A DNA stretch of 64,000 nucleotides from Candidatus Poribacteria bacterium (GCA_028820655.1 JAPPIK010000040.1:42874-106873), one strand, 5' to 3'. Positions 48,138 through 58,060 are shown, counted from the stretch's first letter. Made by a program: numbers and translations. Notes: generated by a model not told the origin, from the letters alone.

Positions 48138-49184
48138 ATGGCAAGAACCGGACGCGCCACCGTGATGGTGGGCGAGCGCTTTGAAGTACGCGAATATCCC
48201 GTGCCGGATCCTGCACCGGGCACGGTTCTCTTGAGACAAGAATTGGGGGGCATCTGCGGCACCGACCTCCACAACTGGGAATTTCAACGCATGGAATTCG
48301 ATGTCATTCCCGGTCACGAAAACGTGGGAGTGATTGATTCCTTAGGGGAGGGCGCCGAGACTGATTCTTTGGGGAATCCCGTGGAGGTCGGAGATCGTGT
48401 GGTGCTGTCTCCGGCCGCCGGCTACGGCTTCTCTCCGTCGGAAGAACAGCCCTATTTGCGCGGGGGATTCGCTGAATACATCTATTTATGGGATCCGGAA
48501 ACCCTGTTCATCAAGACCGATCTGCCGGCAGAGATCGCGGTGCTTAGCGAGCCTGCCTCTTGTGCCGCCCACTGCGTTTCACGGGGAAAGATCCAGTTTG
48601 GCGACACTGTGGTTATCCAAGGAACCGGCCCCATCGGTCTCCTGGCGCTCAACTGGGCGAGAGTTTCGGGCGCTGGTAGGTTGATTGTCGTCGGAGGACC
48701 TCCGGGGCGGCTTGAAATGGCAAAACGCTTGGGCGCGGATGTCACAATCGATATTGCCGAAATCCCGGATCCCGAGGAACGGAAGAAAATCGTTCGCGAG
48801 AATACACCTCAGAACAAGGGGGCTGATATCGTGTACGAATGTTCGGGATTCCCCGCCGCTATTCCCGAAGGACTGGATTTCATCCGCTACAGCGGCACAT
48901 ACGTGGAATATGGCCATTTCGTCGATGTCGGAACGTTCGAGTGTAACCCCAACCAGATGCTCATGCGCAAGAACCTGCGATTGGAAGCCGGCTGGGGTTT
49001 CCAACCGCACCACTTCATCCGAGCGGTGCCGATGCTCGAAAAACACGAATCTCTCTTTACCGATTTCGTCAGCCACATTCTTCCATTGGAGGATGTCGCT
49101 CAAGGATTCAATGCGCTGCACACGAGCTACAACCTTGACGGAAGAGACGCCATCAAAATCGCCGTCAAAGGCGGTTTAGCCTAA
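48138..49184 (+). CDS. Zinc-binding alcohol/polyol dehydrogenase, MDR family
   Basis: A 348-residue MDR enzyme. Catalytic zinc ligands are Cys in GGICGTDLHNWEF, His in VIPGHENVGVID and the EPASCAAH stretch; the Rossmann motif is VVIQGTGPIGLLALNWARV. The structural zinc loop with four cysteines, which in related enzymes lies after GDRVVLSP, is absent: a short loop GYGFSPSEEQPYLRGGFAEY takes its place. This pattern is closer to sorbitol and threonine dehydrogenase-like members. AGGAAAGGAG precedes the start. It is unrelated in sequence to the dehydrogenase at 1693-2784. Substrate unknown. Confidence 0.9.
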   Translation: MARTGRATVMVGERFEVREYPVPDPAPGTVLLRQELGGICGTDLHNWEFQRMEFDVIPGHENVGVIDSLGEGAETDSLGNPVEVGDRVVLSPAAGYGFSPSEEQPYLRGGFAEYIYLWDPETLFIKTDLPAEIAVLSEPASCAAHCVSRGKIQFGDTVVIQGTGPIGLLALNWARVSGAGRLIVVGGPPGRLEMAKRLGADVTIDIAEIPDPEERKKIVRENTPQNKGADIVYECSGFPAAIPEGLDFIRYSGTYVEYGHFVDVGTFECNPNQMLMRKNLRLEAGWGFQPHHFIRAVPMLEKHESLFTDFVSHILPLEDVAQGFNALHTSYNLDGRDAIKIAVKGGLA

Positions 49185-49325
49185 ACGGGGACACAATCTC
49201 TCTGCGATTGTGCTTTGGTATGCATCAAAAGAGCTTGATCCATATAGGTTCGAATCGTGTTCCTGCACCTAGCAATCCTCCTAATTGATCGGCTTGGATT
49301 GACAAATCGTAACTTTTTAGTCCAC

Positions 49326-49351
49326 CGGTCTGGATTTGCCAATCCAGACCG
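49326..49351. repeat. Perfect palindrome, 11-bp arms with 4-base loop
   Basis: CGGTCTGGATT-TGCC-AATCCAGACCG is a perfect inverted repeat without a T-run. Confidence 0.75.
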
Positions 49352-49420
49352 AGCAGGGAAGTAAAATGCTAATTCCGACGAATCAGGAGTTTGCATGCCC
49401 GCAACGAACGTGCAATGAAT

Positions 49421-49456
49421 GGGATCTCTATCGCGCTCGCTATTTACTCGCTTGAT
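49421..49456 (-). repeat. Dispersed 35-bp repeat, single inverted copy
   Basis: Reads on the minus strand as AATCAAGCGAGTAAATAGCG followed by AGCGCGATAGAGATCCC, matching the unit of the right-end array with two changes. Confidence 0.7.
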
Positions 49457-49548
49457 TACTACTACAAACCGACTTCGTCGATATAAATTGATGGACTAAA
49501 CAATTACGACAAATCCAGACGACATACTTCAAGATGTAGAGGTAGCCT

Positions 49549-50391
49549 ATGGCGGGAGAGACAATTATCACTGCGGCAGTCGTGGGATCCAGTCCAACGA
49601 AAGAGATGAATCCTGCCGTGCCGTATACGCCGAAGGAGATTGCGGAGGCTGCAATCGAATCTTGCCGGGCGGGCGCCGCCATTGCGCACATCCATGTGCG
49701 CGACCCTGAAACCGGTGAACCCGATTCGTCAATCGAACTGTTTCGAGAAGTCGTTGATCGAATCCGCCGCGCCTGCGACGTTGTGATCAATCTAACAACG
49801 AGCGGCTACAATATCACGGGAGACGATGTCATTGAAAGGCGTCTGGAACCTGTCACACTGGGACCGGAAATCTGTTCGTTGGACATCGGTACCGTGAATT
49901 TTGCGAACGCAGCGTTCGTTAATTCTCCGGAGTGGGGAAGGACTGCGGCGGCTCGGATGCGCGCTCTCGGGGTGAAACCCGAGATTGAAGCCTTCGATGC
50001 GGGTCACATGCGTCAAGCGGTCGATTGGGTTGCCGAAGGGTTGTTTGATGACCCGCCATATTTCCAATTGTGCATGGGGTGCGGTTGGGGGATTCCAGCC
50101 ACACCGGACAACCTTCTGCTGATGCAGAAACTTGTGCCGCCCTCCTGTCCCTGGTCCGTTTTGGGAGTTGGAAGGCACCAACTGCCAATGATAGCAATGG
50201 GAGTCGTTTTGGACGGCCACATACGGGTCGGCTTTGAAGACAATATCTATTTTAGCAAAGGGGTGTTAGCCAAGAGCAACGCCCAAATGGTAGAGATGGC
50301 AGCAAATCTGGTGGAGAACCTCCAACACCAAGTAGCCACGCCCGACGATGCGCGTAGAATACTGGGACTCTCTTGCCGCGGCGCAAACTGA
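49549..50391 (+). CDS. BKACE-family beta-keto acid cleavage enzyme
   Basis: A 280-residue metal-dependent TIM-barrel enzyme of the DUF849/BKACE family, which exchanges a beta-keto acid and acetyl-CoA, like the 3-keto-5-aminohexanoate cleavage enzyme of lysine fermentation. Seen: [20 protein letters not shown], the zinc-binding [26 protein letters not shown] and the C-terminal [18 protein letters not shown] with catalytic residues. Family members vary in the acid used, so the substrate is open. GAGGTAGCC precedes the ATG. It is convergent with the anti-sigma gene. Confidence 0.92.
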   Translation: MAGETIITAAVVGSSPTKEMNPAVPYTPKEIAEAAIESCRAGAAIAHIHVRDPETGEPDSSIELFREVVDRIRRACDVVINLTTSGYNITGDDVIERRLEPVTLGPEICSLDIGTVNFANAAFVNSPEWGRTAAARMRALGVKPEIEAFDAGHMRQAVDWVAEGLFDDPPYFQLCMGCGWGIPATPDNLLLMQKLVPPSCPWSVLGVGRHQLPMIAMGVVLDGHIRVGFEDNIYFSKGVLAKSNAQMVEMAANLVENLQHQVATPDDARRILGLSCRGAN

Positions 50392-50513
50392 CAGCCTTTG
50401 CATAAGAAACGCAAATCTGTGTTCGCTACTCCCATCCCACCCTATATTCACCCAATAAACCGAAAACCGGGCGCGGACCCCGCGAACTCATCCTAAACTC
50501 ACCGCACATCGGT

Positions 50514-51095
50514 CTATAACTGTCTGCTATCTCCAGGTCGGTCGCCAATGCTAGGTGTTGGGTGGGGTGCAGATCGCTGATGTATGGACAAATAGCGTTT
50601 CGGCGAGGAGGTAGGAATGATATCGATCCAAACGAGAGTGGCCTCTTCCGCGGATGGTTGCATGACAAGTTGGGCGTTGTCCGAGGATAGGCGCATCCCA
50701 TGAGGGAAATAGACGGTAGCGAAGGTGCCGAGTACCAGGAGCAGTGCAAACGCAGCCGCAAACGTAACGGAGGGTGCACGCTTGAGCACACTGTTGCTGC
50801 GCCACGCCATAGCGGCTTCAAATCTCTGACAAATTCGGCGAAATGGAGATGTCCGCAACTTTTCCCTTACACAGACCTCCGACGCCCGATTCATCACGTC
50901 AGAAACGAAATCGTCCGAGGTTTTGACCGGGTCTAGTCGATGAAGGATTCCATCGGTCTGCCTGATTCGCATAACCTCGCGGGCGCAGGTTGAGCACTGC
51001 CGAAGATGCCGTTTAATCAACTGACTCTTCCAAAGCGGCAACTCGCGGTCTAGGTAGGCAGAGATTTCGGACTGTATGCCTTCACACTTTTGCAT
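50514..51095 (-). CDS. Zinc-finger anti-sigma factor
   Basis: A 193-residue membrane protein. The N-terminal anti-sigma zinc motif is His30-x3-Cys34-x2-Cys37 (LIKRHLRQCSTCAREVM). A cytosolic linker, one membrane segment at about residues 110-130 (VTFAAAFALLLVLGTFATVY), and a short periplasmic tail follow. The ATG at 51095 follows GGAGAAAG; it lies inside the sigma gene, overlapping its last 14 bases, so the two are translationally coupled. It should bind the ECF sigma factor encoded upstream. Confidence 0.88.
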   Translation of the reverse strand: MQKCEGIQSEISAYLDRELPLWKSQLIKRHLRQCSTCAREVMRIRQTDGILHRLDPVKTSDDFVSDVMNRASEVCVREKLRTSPFRRICQRFEAAMAWRSNSVLKRAPSVTFAAAFALLLVLGTFATVYFPHGMRLSSDNAQLVMQPSAEEATLVWIDIIPTSSPKRYLSIHQRSAPHPTPSIGDRPGDSRQL

Positions 51096-51681
51096 TGAAA
51101 CTTTCTCCGATTCCAACCTCGATTAGCAGTGATTTCAAATTTTGGCGCGCCCGGTGAATCAATGATTTCACAGCGCTCACGGAACAATTCATGATTTCGC
51201 CGATTTCGTCGTACCTTAAATCTTGAAAGGTCACAAGGTTCAGCGCGATGCGCTGGTTTTCCGGGAGCATGTTCAGGGCACCTTGAATCATCAACTGCTG
51301 CTCTTTCTTTTCGTAAAGTTCATCGGGTAGATAACCTCGGTCCCGCATGAAATACGAATGATTAACGTCCTCGCCCTCCGGCACGAGGTCATCAAGGAAT
51401 GCGGTGTTACGCCGGTTCCGATTCCGCACTTCGTTCCGACAGAGATTCGTCGCAATCAGATAGATCCAGTTTTTGAATTGGCATTTGGGCTCATAGCTGT
51501 TTGCGCTCTTCAGAACTCTGATAAACGTCTCCTGTGCCAAATCTTCGGCGCGGTGATAGTCGCAGATACATCGATGGATATAATTGACAATTAAATCCTT
51601 GTAGCGTATGACTAGAAGTTCAAACGCACTCATATCGCCGTTTCGACATCGCGCCATCAACTCTTCGTCCGAAGTTCGCAA
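51082..51681 (-). CDS. RNA polymerase ECF sigma factor
   Basis: A 199-residue ECF sigma factor starting at a TTG six bases after GGAGG. Region 2 is at about 15-85 (LLVIRYKDLIVNYIHRCICD, RAEDLAQETFIRVLKSAN, FKNWIYLIATNLCRNEVRNR) and region 4 at 130-185 (LRYDEIGEIMNCSVSAVKSL). The stop codon lies within the anti-sigma gene. The promoter recognised is not visible here, and no RseB-like gene accompanies this pair, unlike the pair at 12-13 kb. Confidence 0.93.
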   Translation of the reverse strand: MRTSDEELMARCRNGDMSAFELLVIRYKDLIVNYIHRCICDYHRAEDLAQETFIRVLKSANSYEPKCQFKNWIYLIATNLCRNEVRNRNRRNTAFLDDLVPEGEDVNHSYFMRDRGYLPDELYEKKEQQLMIQGALNMLPENQRIALNLVTFQDLRYDEIGEIMNCSVSAVKSLIHRARQNLKSLLIEVGIGESFNAKV

Positions 51682-52173
51682 CGCGCACCTCCATTTCTCA
51701 ACAAGAGGGCAACGGGTTTCACGTTAGGAGCATTGTGTTTCTCTAAAACACCAGTAAACCCCTCCGAGTTTCGCACCAATTCGCCAGAATTGCGGAAATC
51801 CGCCGTTGACACACTAAAAGTATACCTCATGCGTCAAAAATGGTGTAGAGAAAAATCCTGCTCACGCGCGCCCGAAAGCGATCTTTCACCCCCGTCTTGT
51901 GTGCGACAAAACGTGCGTACGTGTAGGATGAGAATTGTCCACAGGCCGCGAAAAGCGCCAGAGGGGTCACGCGAGATTAAATGACCGTATTGCGGATGCG
52001 ATAGAGATTGGTCTTCAATCATCATATCCCCGATTCACTTTCTACTCTTCAAGGCGCACAACCAACAGCCCTCCACACTAAAGTTGAAGTTCAACCCAAC
52101 TTCAGGTATACTGAAGACGACCAATGTGCTCATTCTGGGCGAATTTCTTATAAGGAATGCGGGGCGGTGTCAT
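51682..52173. other. Divergent intergenic region
   Basis: 492 bases between the sigma gene (minus) and the peptidase gene (plus). It has the plus-strand promoter at 52084-52112. I found no clear ECF-type promoter for the sigma gene. Confidence 0.5.
52084..52112 (+). promoter_or_regulatory. Sigma-70-type promoter for the HExxH peptidase gene
   Basis: TTGAAG at 52084-52089 and TATACT at 52107-52112 are 17 bases apart. Its presence rules out a translation start upstream of about 52118 and supports the TTG at 52174 as the start. Confidence 0.5.
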
Positions 52174-53109
52174 TTGATTAAACCGTTTCTCCTTTGCCTT
52201 TGCGCTCTTTTTTCGATTCTGCCGTCCGGGACACACGCCGACACACCCGAATCGTGGCATTTGGTAGGAAGCGACAATTTTCTGGTCTACTACCGCGGCA
52301 ATGTAAAATCGGCGGAGAAAGTCCTTGGTATCGCGGATGATTTCTATCCCAAGATGCGCCGTCTGATGGGTGACATGCGCTTGGGCAAGATTGAAATATG
52401 GGTCTGTGAAGAGCCGTCACAGTTTCAAGCCGCGGTGCATGCCCCCATTCAAGACTGGGCAATCGGCTGCGCGTTTCCGCTTAGTCGGCGCATCATCATC
52501 CAAAACCCGCGTGTCATCATTCAGCGCGATTTTCAATTGGCGCAAGTTATCAGACACGAAATCGTGCACATCGTTTTCGGGCAGCGCACGCAGGAGGCAA
52601 TCGGCAAAATCCCGCGATGGTTTGTGGAAGGCATAGCCATCTATTTCTCGGGCGAGTGGGCGCCGCGCCGCAACGATACACTGATGAAGCACATCTTCTC
52701 GAAGTCCGTGATTCCGCTTGCCGAACTCTCACACAGATTCCCGACATCCGAGAACCTCGCGCAACTTGCGTACGCGGAGAGCCAAAACGCCGTTGGGTGG
52801 TTGGCGGAAACGCACGGCGTTGAAAAACTCTGGGAAATTATTGATCGACTCGCTCGCGGCGACGATTTGGATACAGCCTTGAGGGATTCTATCGGACTAT
52901 CACTGAGCGCGTTTGACGCGAAGTGGCGCAGGTCACTCCCCGAACGCTATCACTGGGCGGCAATCCTCTCAAATTCCCATCTCTTTTGGGGAAGCCTGGC
53001 GGTTTTTTTCATGCTCGTTTATCTTCGATACTGGCGTTACAAACGAAAACGGCTTCGTCAACTAGAGCGTGATTCGGAAGAGGTGGACGCCTTCTTCATT
53101 GAGCGATGA
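52174..53109 (+). CDS. Membrane-anchored HExxH metallopeptidase (peptidase MA-like)
   Basis: A 311-residue protein with a signal peptide (IKPFLLCLCALFSILPSGTHA) and a C-terminal membrane segment near residue 270-290 (LFWGSLAVFFMLVYLRYWRY), followed by a basic cytosolic tail. The zinc motif is HEIVH (IRHEIVHIVFGQ), followed about 25 residues later by WFVEGIAIYFSG with the third ligand Glu, as in gluzincins of the MA clan. The TTG start at 52174 is chosen because it opens the signal peptide and a promoter lies just upstream. It diverges from the second ECF sigma operon, so it could be part of a proteolytic regulation step, but this is inference. Confidence 0.8.
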   Translation: MIKPFLLCLCALFSILPSGTHADTPESWHLVGSDNFLVYYRGNVKSAEKVLGIADDFYPKMRRLMGDMRLGKIEIWVCEEPSQFQAAVHAPIQDWAIGCAFPLSRRIIIQNPRVIIQRDFQLAQVIRHEIVHIVFGQRTQEAIGKIPRWFVEGIAIYFSGEWAPRRNDTLMKHIFSKSVIPLAELSHRFPTSENLAQLAYAESQNAVGWLAETHGVEKLWEIIDRLARGDDLDTALRDSIGLSLSAFDAKWRRSLPERYHWAAILSNSHLFWGSLAVFFMLVYLRYWRYKRKRLRQLERDSEEVDAFFIER

Positions 53110-53145
53110 TATAAATTTTCATGCGATTCGGAGAACCCGGCAACT

Positions 53146-53637
53146 ATGCGCGATAATCTTTTTGTGCCGAACAAAATGGCTTATGTGAAAGGGCAAGCAA
53201 AACCCGATGTCGAGTGCATCCTGTGCGCCATCGTCGAAGGCGACGAGCGGGTAAAGCGTTTGGATATTCACCACGCCGAACTGTTTACCATCTCCCTGAA
53301 TCTTTACCCGTATAGCCCCGGACATCTAATGATCTTTCCCAATCGCCATATTGTTGACGTTCGAGAATTTACGCCCGAGGAAGTGGTTGAATTGCATCGC
53401 CTTCAATGCCGCTCCCTTGAAGTCTTGGATCGCGTATACCAGCCCCGCGGGTATAACCTCGGTTTCAACGTCGGTCAAGCATCGGGGGCAAGCATTCCTC
53501 ACGTACACGCTCACGTCGTGCCGCGCTACCCGCGCGAACTGGGATTCATTGACGTCATCACCGGCGCCAGAATAATAGTCGAAGATCCGAACGTGACACA
53601 GGACAAACTCCGTCATGCGTTTAACGCCGACGATTGA
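53146..53637 (+). CDS. HIT family hydrolase
   Basis: A 163-residue cytoplasmic enzyme of the histidine-triad family, which hydrolyses nucleotide phosphoramidates or dinucleoside polyphosphates. The triad is in IPHVHAHVVPRY. CILCAIVEG near residue 25 marks a zinc-binding branch, and LYPYSPGHLMIFPNRHI and GYNLGFNVGQASGAS are standard blocks. It follows the peptidase gene by 36 bases and may share its transcript. Confidence 0.93.
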   Translation: MRDNLFVPNKMAYVKGQAKPDVECILCAIVEGDERVKRLDIHHAELFTISLNLYPYSPGHLMIFPNRHIVDVREFTPEEVVELHRLQCRSLEVLDRVYQPRGYNLGFNVGQASGASIPHVHAHVVPRYPRELGFIDVITGARIIVEDPNVTQDKLRHAFNADD

Positions 53638-53775
53638 AGTCTAACGACGCAAACTCTCGCCATTTCCCACACTCTTGTGCGGATAGTGACTGCGATAGAA
53701 GTCCCGTACTAATCCGATAGAAACCCAACACCAGACACAGTATGTCGCCGAAGAGAATATTCGCTCCATCCAATC

Positions 53776-54675
53776 TTATCCCTCAGCATCTGTAACAATC
53801 TGCGTCCCGATCCCCTCCGGCGTAAAGACCTCCAACAGAAGCGCGTGGCTGATTCGACCGTCAATGATGTGCGCTTTGGAAACGCCGCCTGCAATCGCGG
53901 TGGTGCACGCCTCGACCTTTGGAAGCATTCCGCTGCCGATTACCCGGTTAGCAATCAACCCTTCGATGTCTTCCAGCCCCACCGTCGAAATCAGTGTCGA
54001 GTCGTCGTCCAAATCTCGCAAAATGCCGCGCTGGTCGGTAAGCAATATCAGTTTTTCCGCCTTGAGGGCGGCGGCAATCTCCCCGGCCATGGTGTCCGCG
54101 TTGATGTTGTACGTGCTGCCATCCTCCCCGACGCCGTTCGGCGCGATAACAGGAATGTAACCGTCTCGATCAAGCGATACAATAACACTGGGATCGACAC
54201 CCACAATGTCACCGACGAAGCCCAAGTCAACCTCCGCAGCCTTACCAAGGTCATCGACGACCTGCGCAAAATGCTTTCGTGCCCGGATAAGGTTGGCGTC
54301 CTTGCCGCAAAGCCCCACGGCGCGTCCCCCGTGCGCGTTAATAAGCGAGACGATTTCCTTGTTGATGGTTCCGGCCAACACCATCTCGGCGACTTCGACG
54401 GTTTCCCGATCCGTGACGCGCAGCCCTTGCACAAATTCGGCGTCCTTTCCAATCCGCCGCATCCACTCGCTAATCTTTGTTCCGCCGCCGTGTACTACCA
54501 CGGGCTGCATACCCGTGTACTTCATCAAAACGATGTCCTGCATGACGCTATCCTTCAGGTCGTCGTTTTCCATGGCGGCTCCGCCGTACTTGATCACGAT
54601 GGTTTTTCCGAAGAATTGTCGGATATACGGGAGCGCCTCGATTAGCACATCTGCTTTCTTTACCAAATCATCCAT
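53776..54675 (-). CDS. argB: Acetylglutamate kinase
   Basis: A 299-residue enzyme of arginine synthesis that phosphorylates N-acetylglutamate. Seen: TIVIKYGGAAMENDDLKDSV, MQPVVVHGGGTKISEWM, VQGLRVTDRETVEVAEMVL, GVGEDGSTYNINADTMAGE and KLILLTDQRGIL, and the C-terminal VIGSGMLPKVEACTTAIAGG. Length is normal. GGAGATAGATA precedes the start. No other arg gene is adjacent. Confidence 0.96.
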   Translation of the reverse strand: MDDLVKKADVLIEALPYIRQFFGKTIVIKYGGAAMENDDLKDSVMQDIVLMKYTGMQPVVVHGGGTKISEWMRRIGKDAEFVQGLRVTDRETVEVAEMVLAGTINKEIVSLINAHGGRAVGLCGKDANLIRARKHFAQVVDDLGKAAEVDLGFVGDIVGVDPSVIVSLDRDGYIPVIAPNGVGEDGSTYNINADTMAGEIAAALKAEKLILLTDQRGILRDLDDDSTLISTVGLEDIEGLIANRVIGSGMLPKVEACTTAIAGGVSKAHIIDGRISHALLLEVFTPEGIGTQIVTDAEG

Positions 54676-54973
54676 TATCTATCTCCATAGGATAAAGGCG
54701 ACGTCTATTTCCTGCGGTTTGTTAAAAAGCAATACATGGTTGTATCGCTCAAGCCCTCGTTTTTTTATCATGCGTATGGGGTGTGATGGAGGATCGTCAA
54801 ATCCCCGATATTCTCTCTTACGGCGCACCAACCTTGGACGACGAGGACGTGTGAGTATTGGTTTATTAAACGAAGGTGGGATTTTTGCGGGTATACAGGT
54901 GATGGCAAAATCAGGAGAGCGCCTATTTCTCAAATCACCTTATCGACTTTGCCGGCAATCCTTCCAACAGATC

Positions 54974-56392
54974 CTAGAGTATCTCAACGTCAATCGCATT
55001 CGGAGGTGTTGCCAACCCGGTCGACATCCCGGCAACAATCACCGCGCGATCCCCGCGCTCCGCAATCCCGGATTCGAGAACGGCAGCCTTCGCGTTTTCA
55101 ACCGACTGCTCAAGACTTGCGCTCCGTTCAATGAGTGTGGGAGAGGTACTCCAAGACAGCAATGCCCTTCGGAGCGTGGATTCGCTCCAACTGGATACAA
55201 CGATGGAAGCGGAGGGGCGGTATTTTGCCAGAATCTTGGCGTCTTGCTCGGATTGCGTACAACAAATGATAACTTTTGCGCGAATCGCCAAAGCGATATG
55301 GCACGCGGCGTGAGCGATCGCGCTTGGAATGGATTTTTCCTCGTCGATTCGTTCGCGCTTGAGGTGCTCGGTGAAGTCGAGTCCGGCTTCGGTCGCCAAG
55401 GCTACGTCAGTCATCATCCGAGTGGCTTTCACGGGGTATTTGCCGACGGCGGTTTCACCGGAGAGCATTATCGCATCCGTGCCGTCGAAAATCGCATTGG
55501 CAACGTCCGTAACTTCGGCACGCGTCGGGCGAGGATTGTTGATCATCGAGTCAAGCATGTGCGTCGCCGTAATCACCGGCTTGCCTGAACGGTTTGAAGC
55601 GCGGGTGATCTGCTTTTGAACGATGGGAACCTCTTGAAGCGGAATCTCCAAGCCGAGATCGCCTCTCGCAATCATGACGCCATCCGCAGCTTCGATAATT
55701 TCATCAAGGTTGTCCAGCGCTTCACGCTTTTCAAGTTTGGCGATGATCGGTATGTTGCCTCCATGCTGCCGGATAATGTCCCGTAATGCGTGCAACTCTT
55801 CGGCGGAGCGCACGAATGATTGCGCCACCCAATCCACACCATGTTCAATCCCGAAGATGACGTCTTCGGTGTCTTTCGGTGTTGGAATCGCTTGATTCAG
55901 GGCGACACTCGGCGCACTGATTCCTTTATTCGAACCCAGTTCTCCGCCTACAACAACCTCGCAGGTGGCATCGGTTTCCGTCGTGGAGGCAACCGACAGC
56001 TCGATTTCACCGTCTGCCAATAGAATACTGTCACCAGGCTTCGCATCTCGCACCAATTCAGGACATGTTATCGAGACGCGTTCCAGATTCCCTTCCTGTG
56101 GCTGCGTCGTGAGAGTAAATCGTGAACCTCGCGTGAGTTTCACGGGCGGGTTGGCGAACGTGCCGATTCGCAACTTCGGCCCAGACAAATCTTGCAGAAT
56201 AGGCAACGGCATTTGTCGCTGTTTGGACACTTGGCGCACCCGAGCAATCAAATCAGCATGTTCTTCATGCGATCCATGGGCAAAACTCAAGCGAGCGATG
56301 TCCATACCTGCGTCGATCAAGGCGTGAATCTTCCGCGTCGAATTGCTAGCCGATCCGAGAGTGCAAACAATTTTTGTGCGTTTCCGTGTCAT
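54974..56392 (-). CDS. pyk: Pyruvate kinase
   Basis: A 472-residue glycolytic enzyme that makes ATP and pyruvate from phosphoenolpyruvate. Seen: KIVCTLGSASNSTRKIHALI, DIARLSFAHGSHEEHADLI, ILQDLSGPKLRIG with the substrate-binding arginines, the active-site EAADGVMIARGDLGLEIPLQ, TATHMLDSMINNPRPTRAEV and IMLSGETAVGKYPVKATRMM. In the HG stretch the usual NFSHG is SFAHG. The C-terminal domain ends in SGIAERGDRAVIVAGMSTG. A promoter lies at 56482-56510. Confidence 0.96.
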   Translation of the reverse strand: MTRKRTKIVCTLGSASNSTRKIHALIDAGMDIARLSFAHGSHEEHADLIARVRQVSKQRQMPLPILQDLSGPKLRIGTFANPPVKLTRGSRFTLTTQPQEGNLERVSITCPELVRDAKPGDSILLADGEIELSVASTTETDATCEVVVGGELGSNKGISAPSVALNQAIPTPKDTEDVIFGIEHGVDWVAQSFVRSAEELHALRDIIRQHGGNIPIIAKLEKREALDNLDEIIEAADGVMIARGDLGLEIPLQEVPIVQKQITRASNRSGKPVITATHMLDSMINNPRPTRAEVTDVANAIFDGTDAIMLSGETAVGKYPVKATRMMTDVALATEAGLDFTEHLKRERIDEEKSIPSAIAHAACHIALAIRAKVIICCTQSEQDAKILAKYRPSASIVVSSWSESTLRRALLSWSTSPTLIERSASLEQSVENAKAAVLESGIAERGDRAVIVAGMSTGLATPPNAIDVEIL

Positions 56393-56944
56393 CGTCCATC
56401 ACATGTCTTTGCACATATCCTTGCGTTACGATTGTCCATGCGCACGTATAAATTTGCGTAGCATAAGAATTCCGAACCGGGATTATACAATAATTCTCCT
56501 TGGATTGAAAGCACAAATCATCGTGTGCATGGGTTGAACGGAAATACTTGGAACATCTAAGGTGGAAGACGGGCTTTCGAAGTCGCGTCATACTCAATTA
56601 CGCCGCAATCAGAGTGAAACCCTACAATTCATTCGTAGCGTGGACCAAACCTATTTCCGTGCGAAACGATGTAGAAGCGACCTCCAGATCGCGATGATTA
56701 GGATGGAAATCAGATTGAAGAAAGGGGATATTTTGATGGGAACTATTTGATACTGATAATCTTGGCGGGATATGACTAACCACTAGAAGATGATCGGGAT
56801 GAGATACAACCCTGACGGAATGATCCGGAATGAGACCGCGTGTGACTTCTTCCGCTTCAAGCCAATGTGCGTAGTTCTTCAAGGCCAATCTGTACCGCAC
56901 CCCGTGTAATCACATTGACTATTATTCTTACGCAGTGTTTCTCA
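56393..56944. other. Intergenic region upstream of pyk
   Basis: 552 bases with the pyk promoter at its left end and no gene I can support elsewhere. Confidence 0.5.
56482..56510 (-). promoter_or_regulatory. Likely pyruvate kinase promoter
   Basis: On the minus strand a perfect TATAAT (56487-56482) lies 17 bases after TTTCAA (56510-56505), a weak -35. The pyk start is 90 bases further. Confidence 0.45.
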
Positions 56945-58060
56945 TCAAAGGGAATCCTCCCCATCCGTCAACCATTCCAAGTCGAAACGCGCAAACGAAA
57001 TGTCACCGCTATAGGTACTGATACCTTTGTTGTCTATGTTGCCCTTTTCATACAGACAACAAATCGTGCCGTCCTGCGCGATACAGAGATCGGAGTAGGA
57101 CGAAGGTCCTTCGCAGATCACCTTAGATACGGGCCAAGATCGGCACTCATCGTAGCTTAAACTTATCGTAAGATAGTTCCGTTCACGCGGTTGCGGGGCG
57201 CCCGGATTCGTGAATAGCACGCGGTTCTTCCCTCGCCCCGGAGGACCATCTTCCGCCGGTGTGTACCGGCACACACTCCCTTGACATCTGGGTTCCGGAA
57301 GTCCGGCGTCGCTGACACTGGGTGAAAAACTCTCGCCGCCGTCCTTGCTCCAAGCCGCTCGGCGGTGGTAAGTCACATTCTCACCGGAACAGTATTGATT
57401 GCGCGAATTGAGATAGAGCCATCCATCTGCGGTTTCCAATACCGTTGACTCGTTGGTGTGCCTATCGGCGCTTCCGCCCAACTTCCAACTTTCCCCGTGG
57501 TCGTCACTGTAGATTATGTGCGAGTGGTCGTAGTCATCCTCATCTTCCACATGTTGTTTTTTCTCTCTGTGATTGGCGGGGATCACGATGCGTCCGCTTC
57601 GCATCTGAATACCGTGGCAAGGTCCCGTGGCGTACCATGCCGCCCAGTGGGAAGGTCTGACCGAAGCCGTGATTTCTTTCGGCTCATCCCAAGTTTCCCC
57701 GTCGTCGTCGCTGCTTGTTGCCCACACGCTGCGAGGAACGTCGAGTGTAGAGACCTTCTCGGTTTGATTCCGGCAAAACAGCAGCCAAATCGTGCCGGTG
57801 GTTCTGTCCTGCACCGGAGCCGGATTTCCGGAGACCCAGCCGTCCTTGGTAGCGACGATTTGAACATCTCCGAAACTCACCCCGCCATCAAAACTGCGAC
57901 GAAGAAAGAGATCTATCTGATCCGAATCGCTGCCGGTAAACTTTCTCCCCTCATTGAATGCCAGGATTGTTCCGTTCGCCGTGGTAAGCAGCGCCGGGAT
58001 TCTGCACTCATGATATCCGAAGTCTCCGGCTTCATACAGATTGTATTCCTCAAAGAACAT
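56945..58060 (-). CDS. Sialidase-family exo-glycosidase (BNR/Asp-box repeats)
   Basis: A 371-residue six-bladed-propeller enzyme of the GH33-like sialidase family. The arginine-box start is ECRIPALLTTANGTILAFNE and Asp-boxes appear as SFDGGVSF, SSDDDGETW, YSDDHGESW and SKDGGESF; the nucleophile region is YSDLCIAQDG. No signal peptide is present, so it is either cytoplasmic or exported by another route; its neighbours are secreted LamG proteins. It would trim sialic acid or a related terminal sugar. GGAGGAATGG gives a good ribosome site. Confidence 0.88.
   Translation of the reverse strand: MFFEEYNLYEAGDFGYHECRIPALLTTANGTILAFNEGRKFTGSDSDQIDLFLRRSFDGGVSFGDVQIVATKDGWVSGNPAPVQDRTTGTIWLLFCRNQTEKVSTLDVPRSVWATSSDDDGETWDEPKEITASVRPSHWAAWYATGPCHGIQMRSGRIVIPANHREKKQHVEDEDDYDHSHIIYSDDHGESWKLGGSADRHTNESTVLETADGWLYLNSRNQYCSGENVTYHRRAAWSKDGGESFSPSVSDAGLPEPRCQGSVCRYTPAEDGPPGRGKNRVLFTNPGAPQPRERNYLTISLSYDECRSWPVSKVICEGPSSYSDLCIAQDGTICCLYEKGNIDNKGISTYSGDISFARFDLEWLTDGEDSL

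Larger units (their letters stand above)
49185..49548. other. Intergenic region with palindromes and a dispersed repeat
   Basis: 364 bases. It holds a hairpin ACACAATC...GATTGTGC just after the dehydrogenase stop, the perfect palindrome at 49326-49351 and an inverted copy of the 35-bp repeat at 49421-49456. The next gene has GAGGTAGCCT as ribosome site. Confidence 0.6.

Noticed and set aside
49240..49265. Possible tRNA T-arm (GGTTCGAATC)
   Set aside because: The flanking arms do not pair and no acceptor or anticodon stem can be formed around it.
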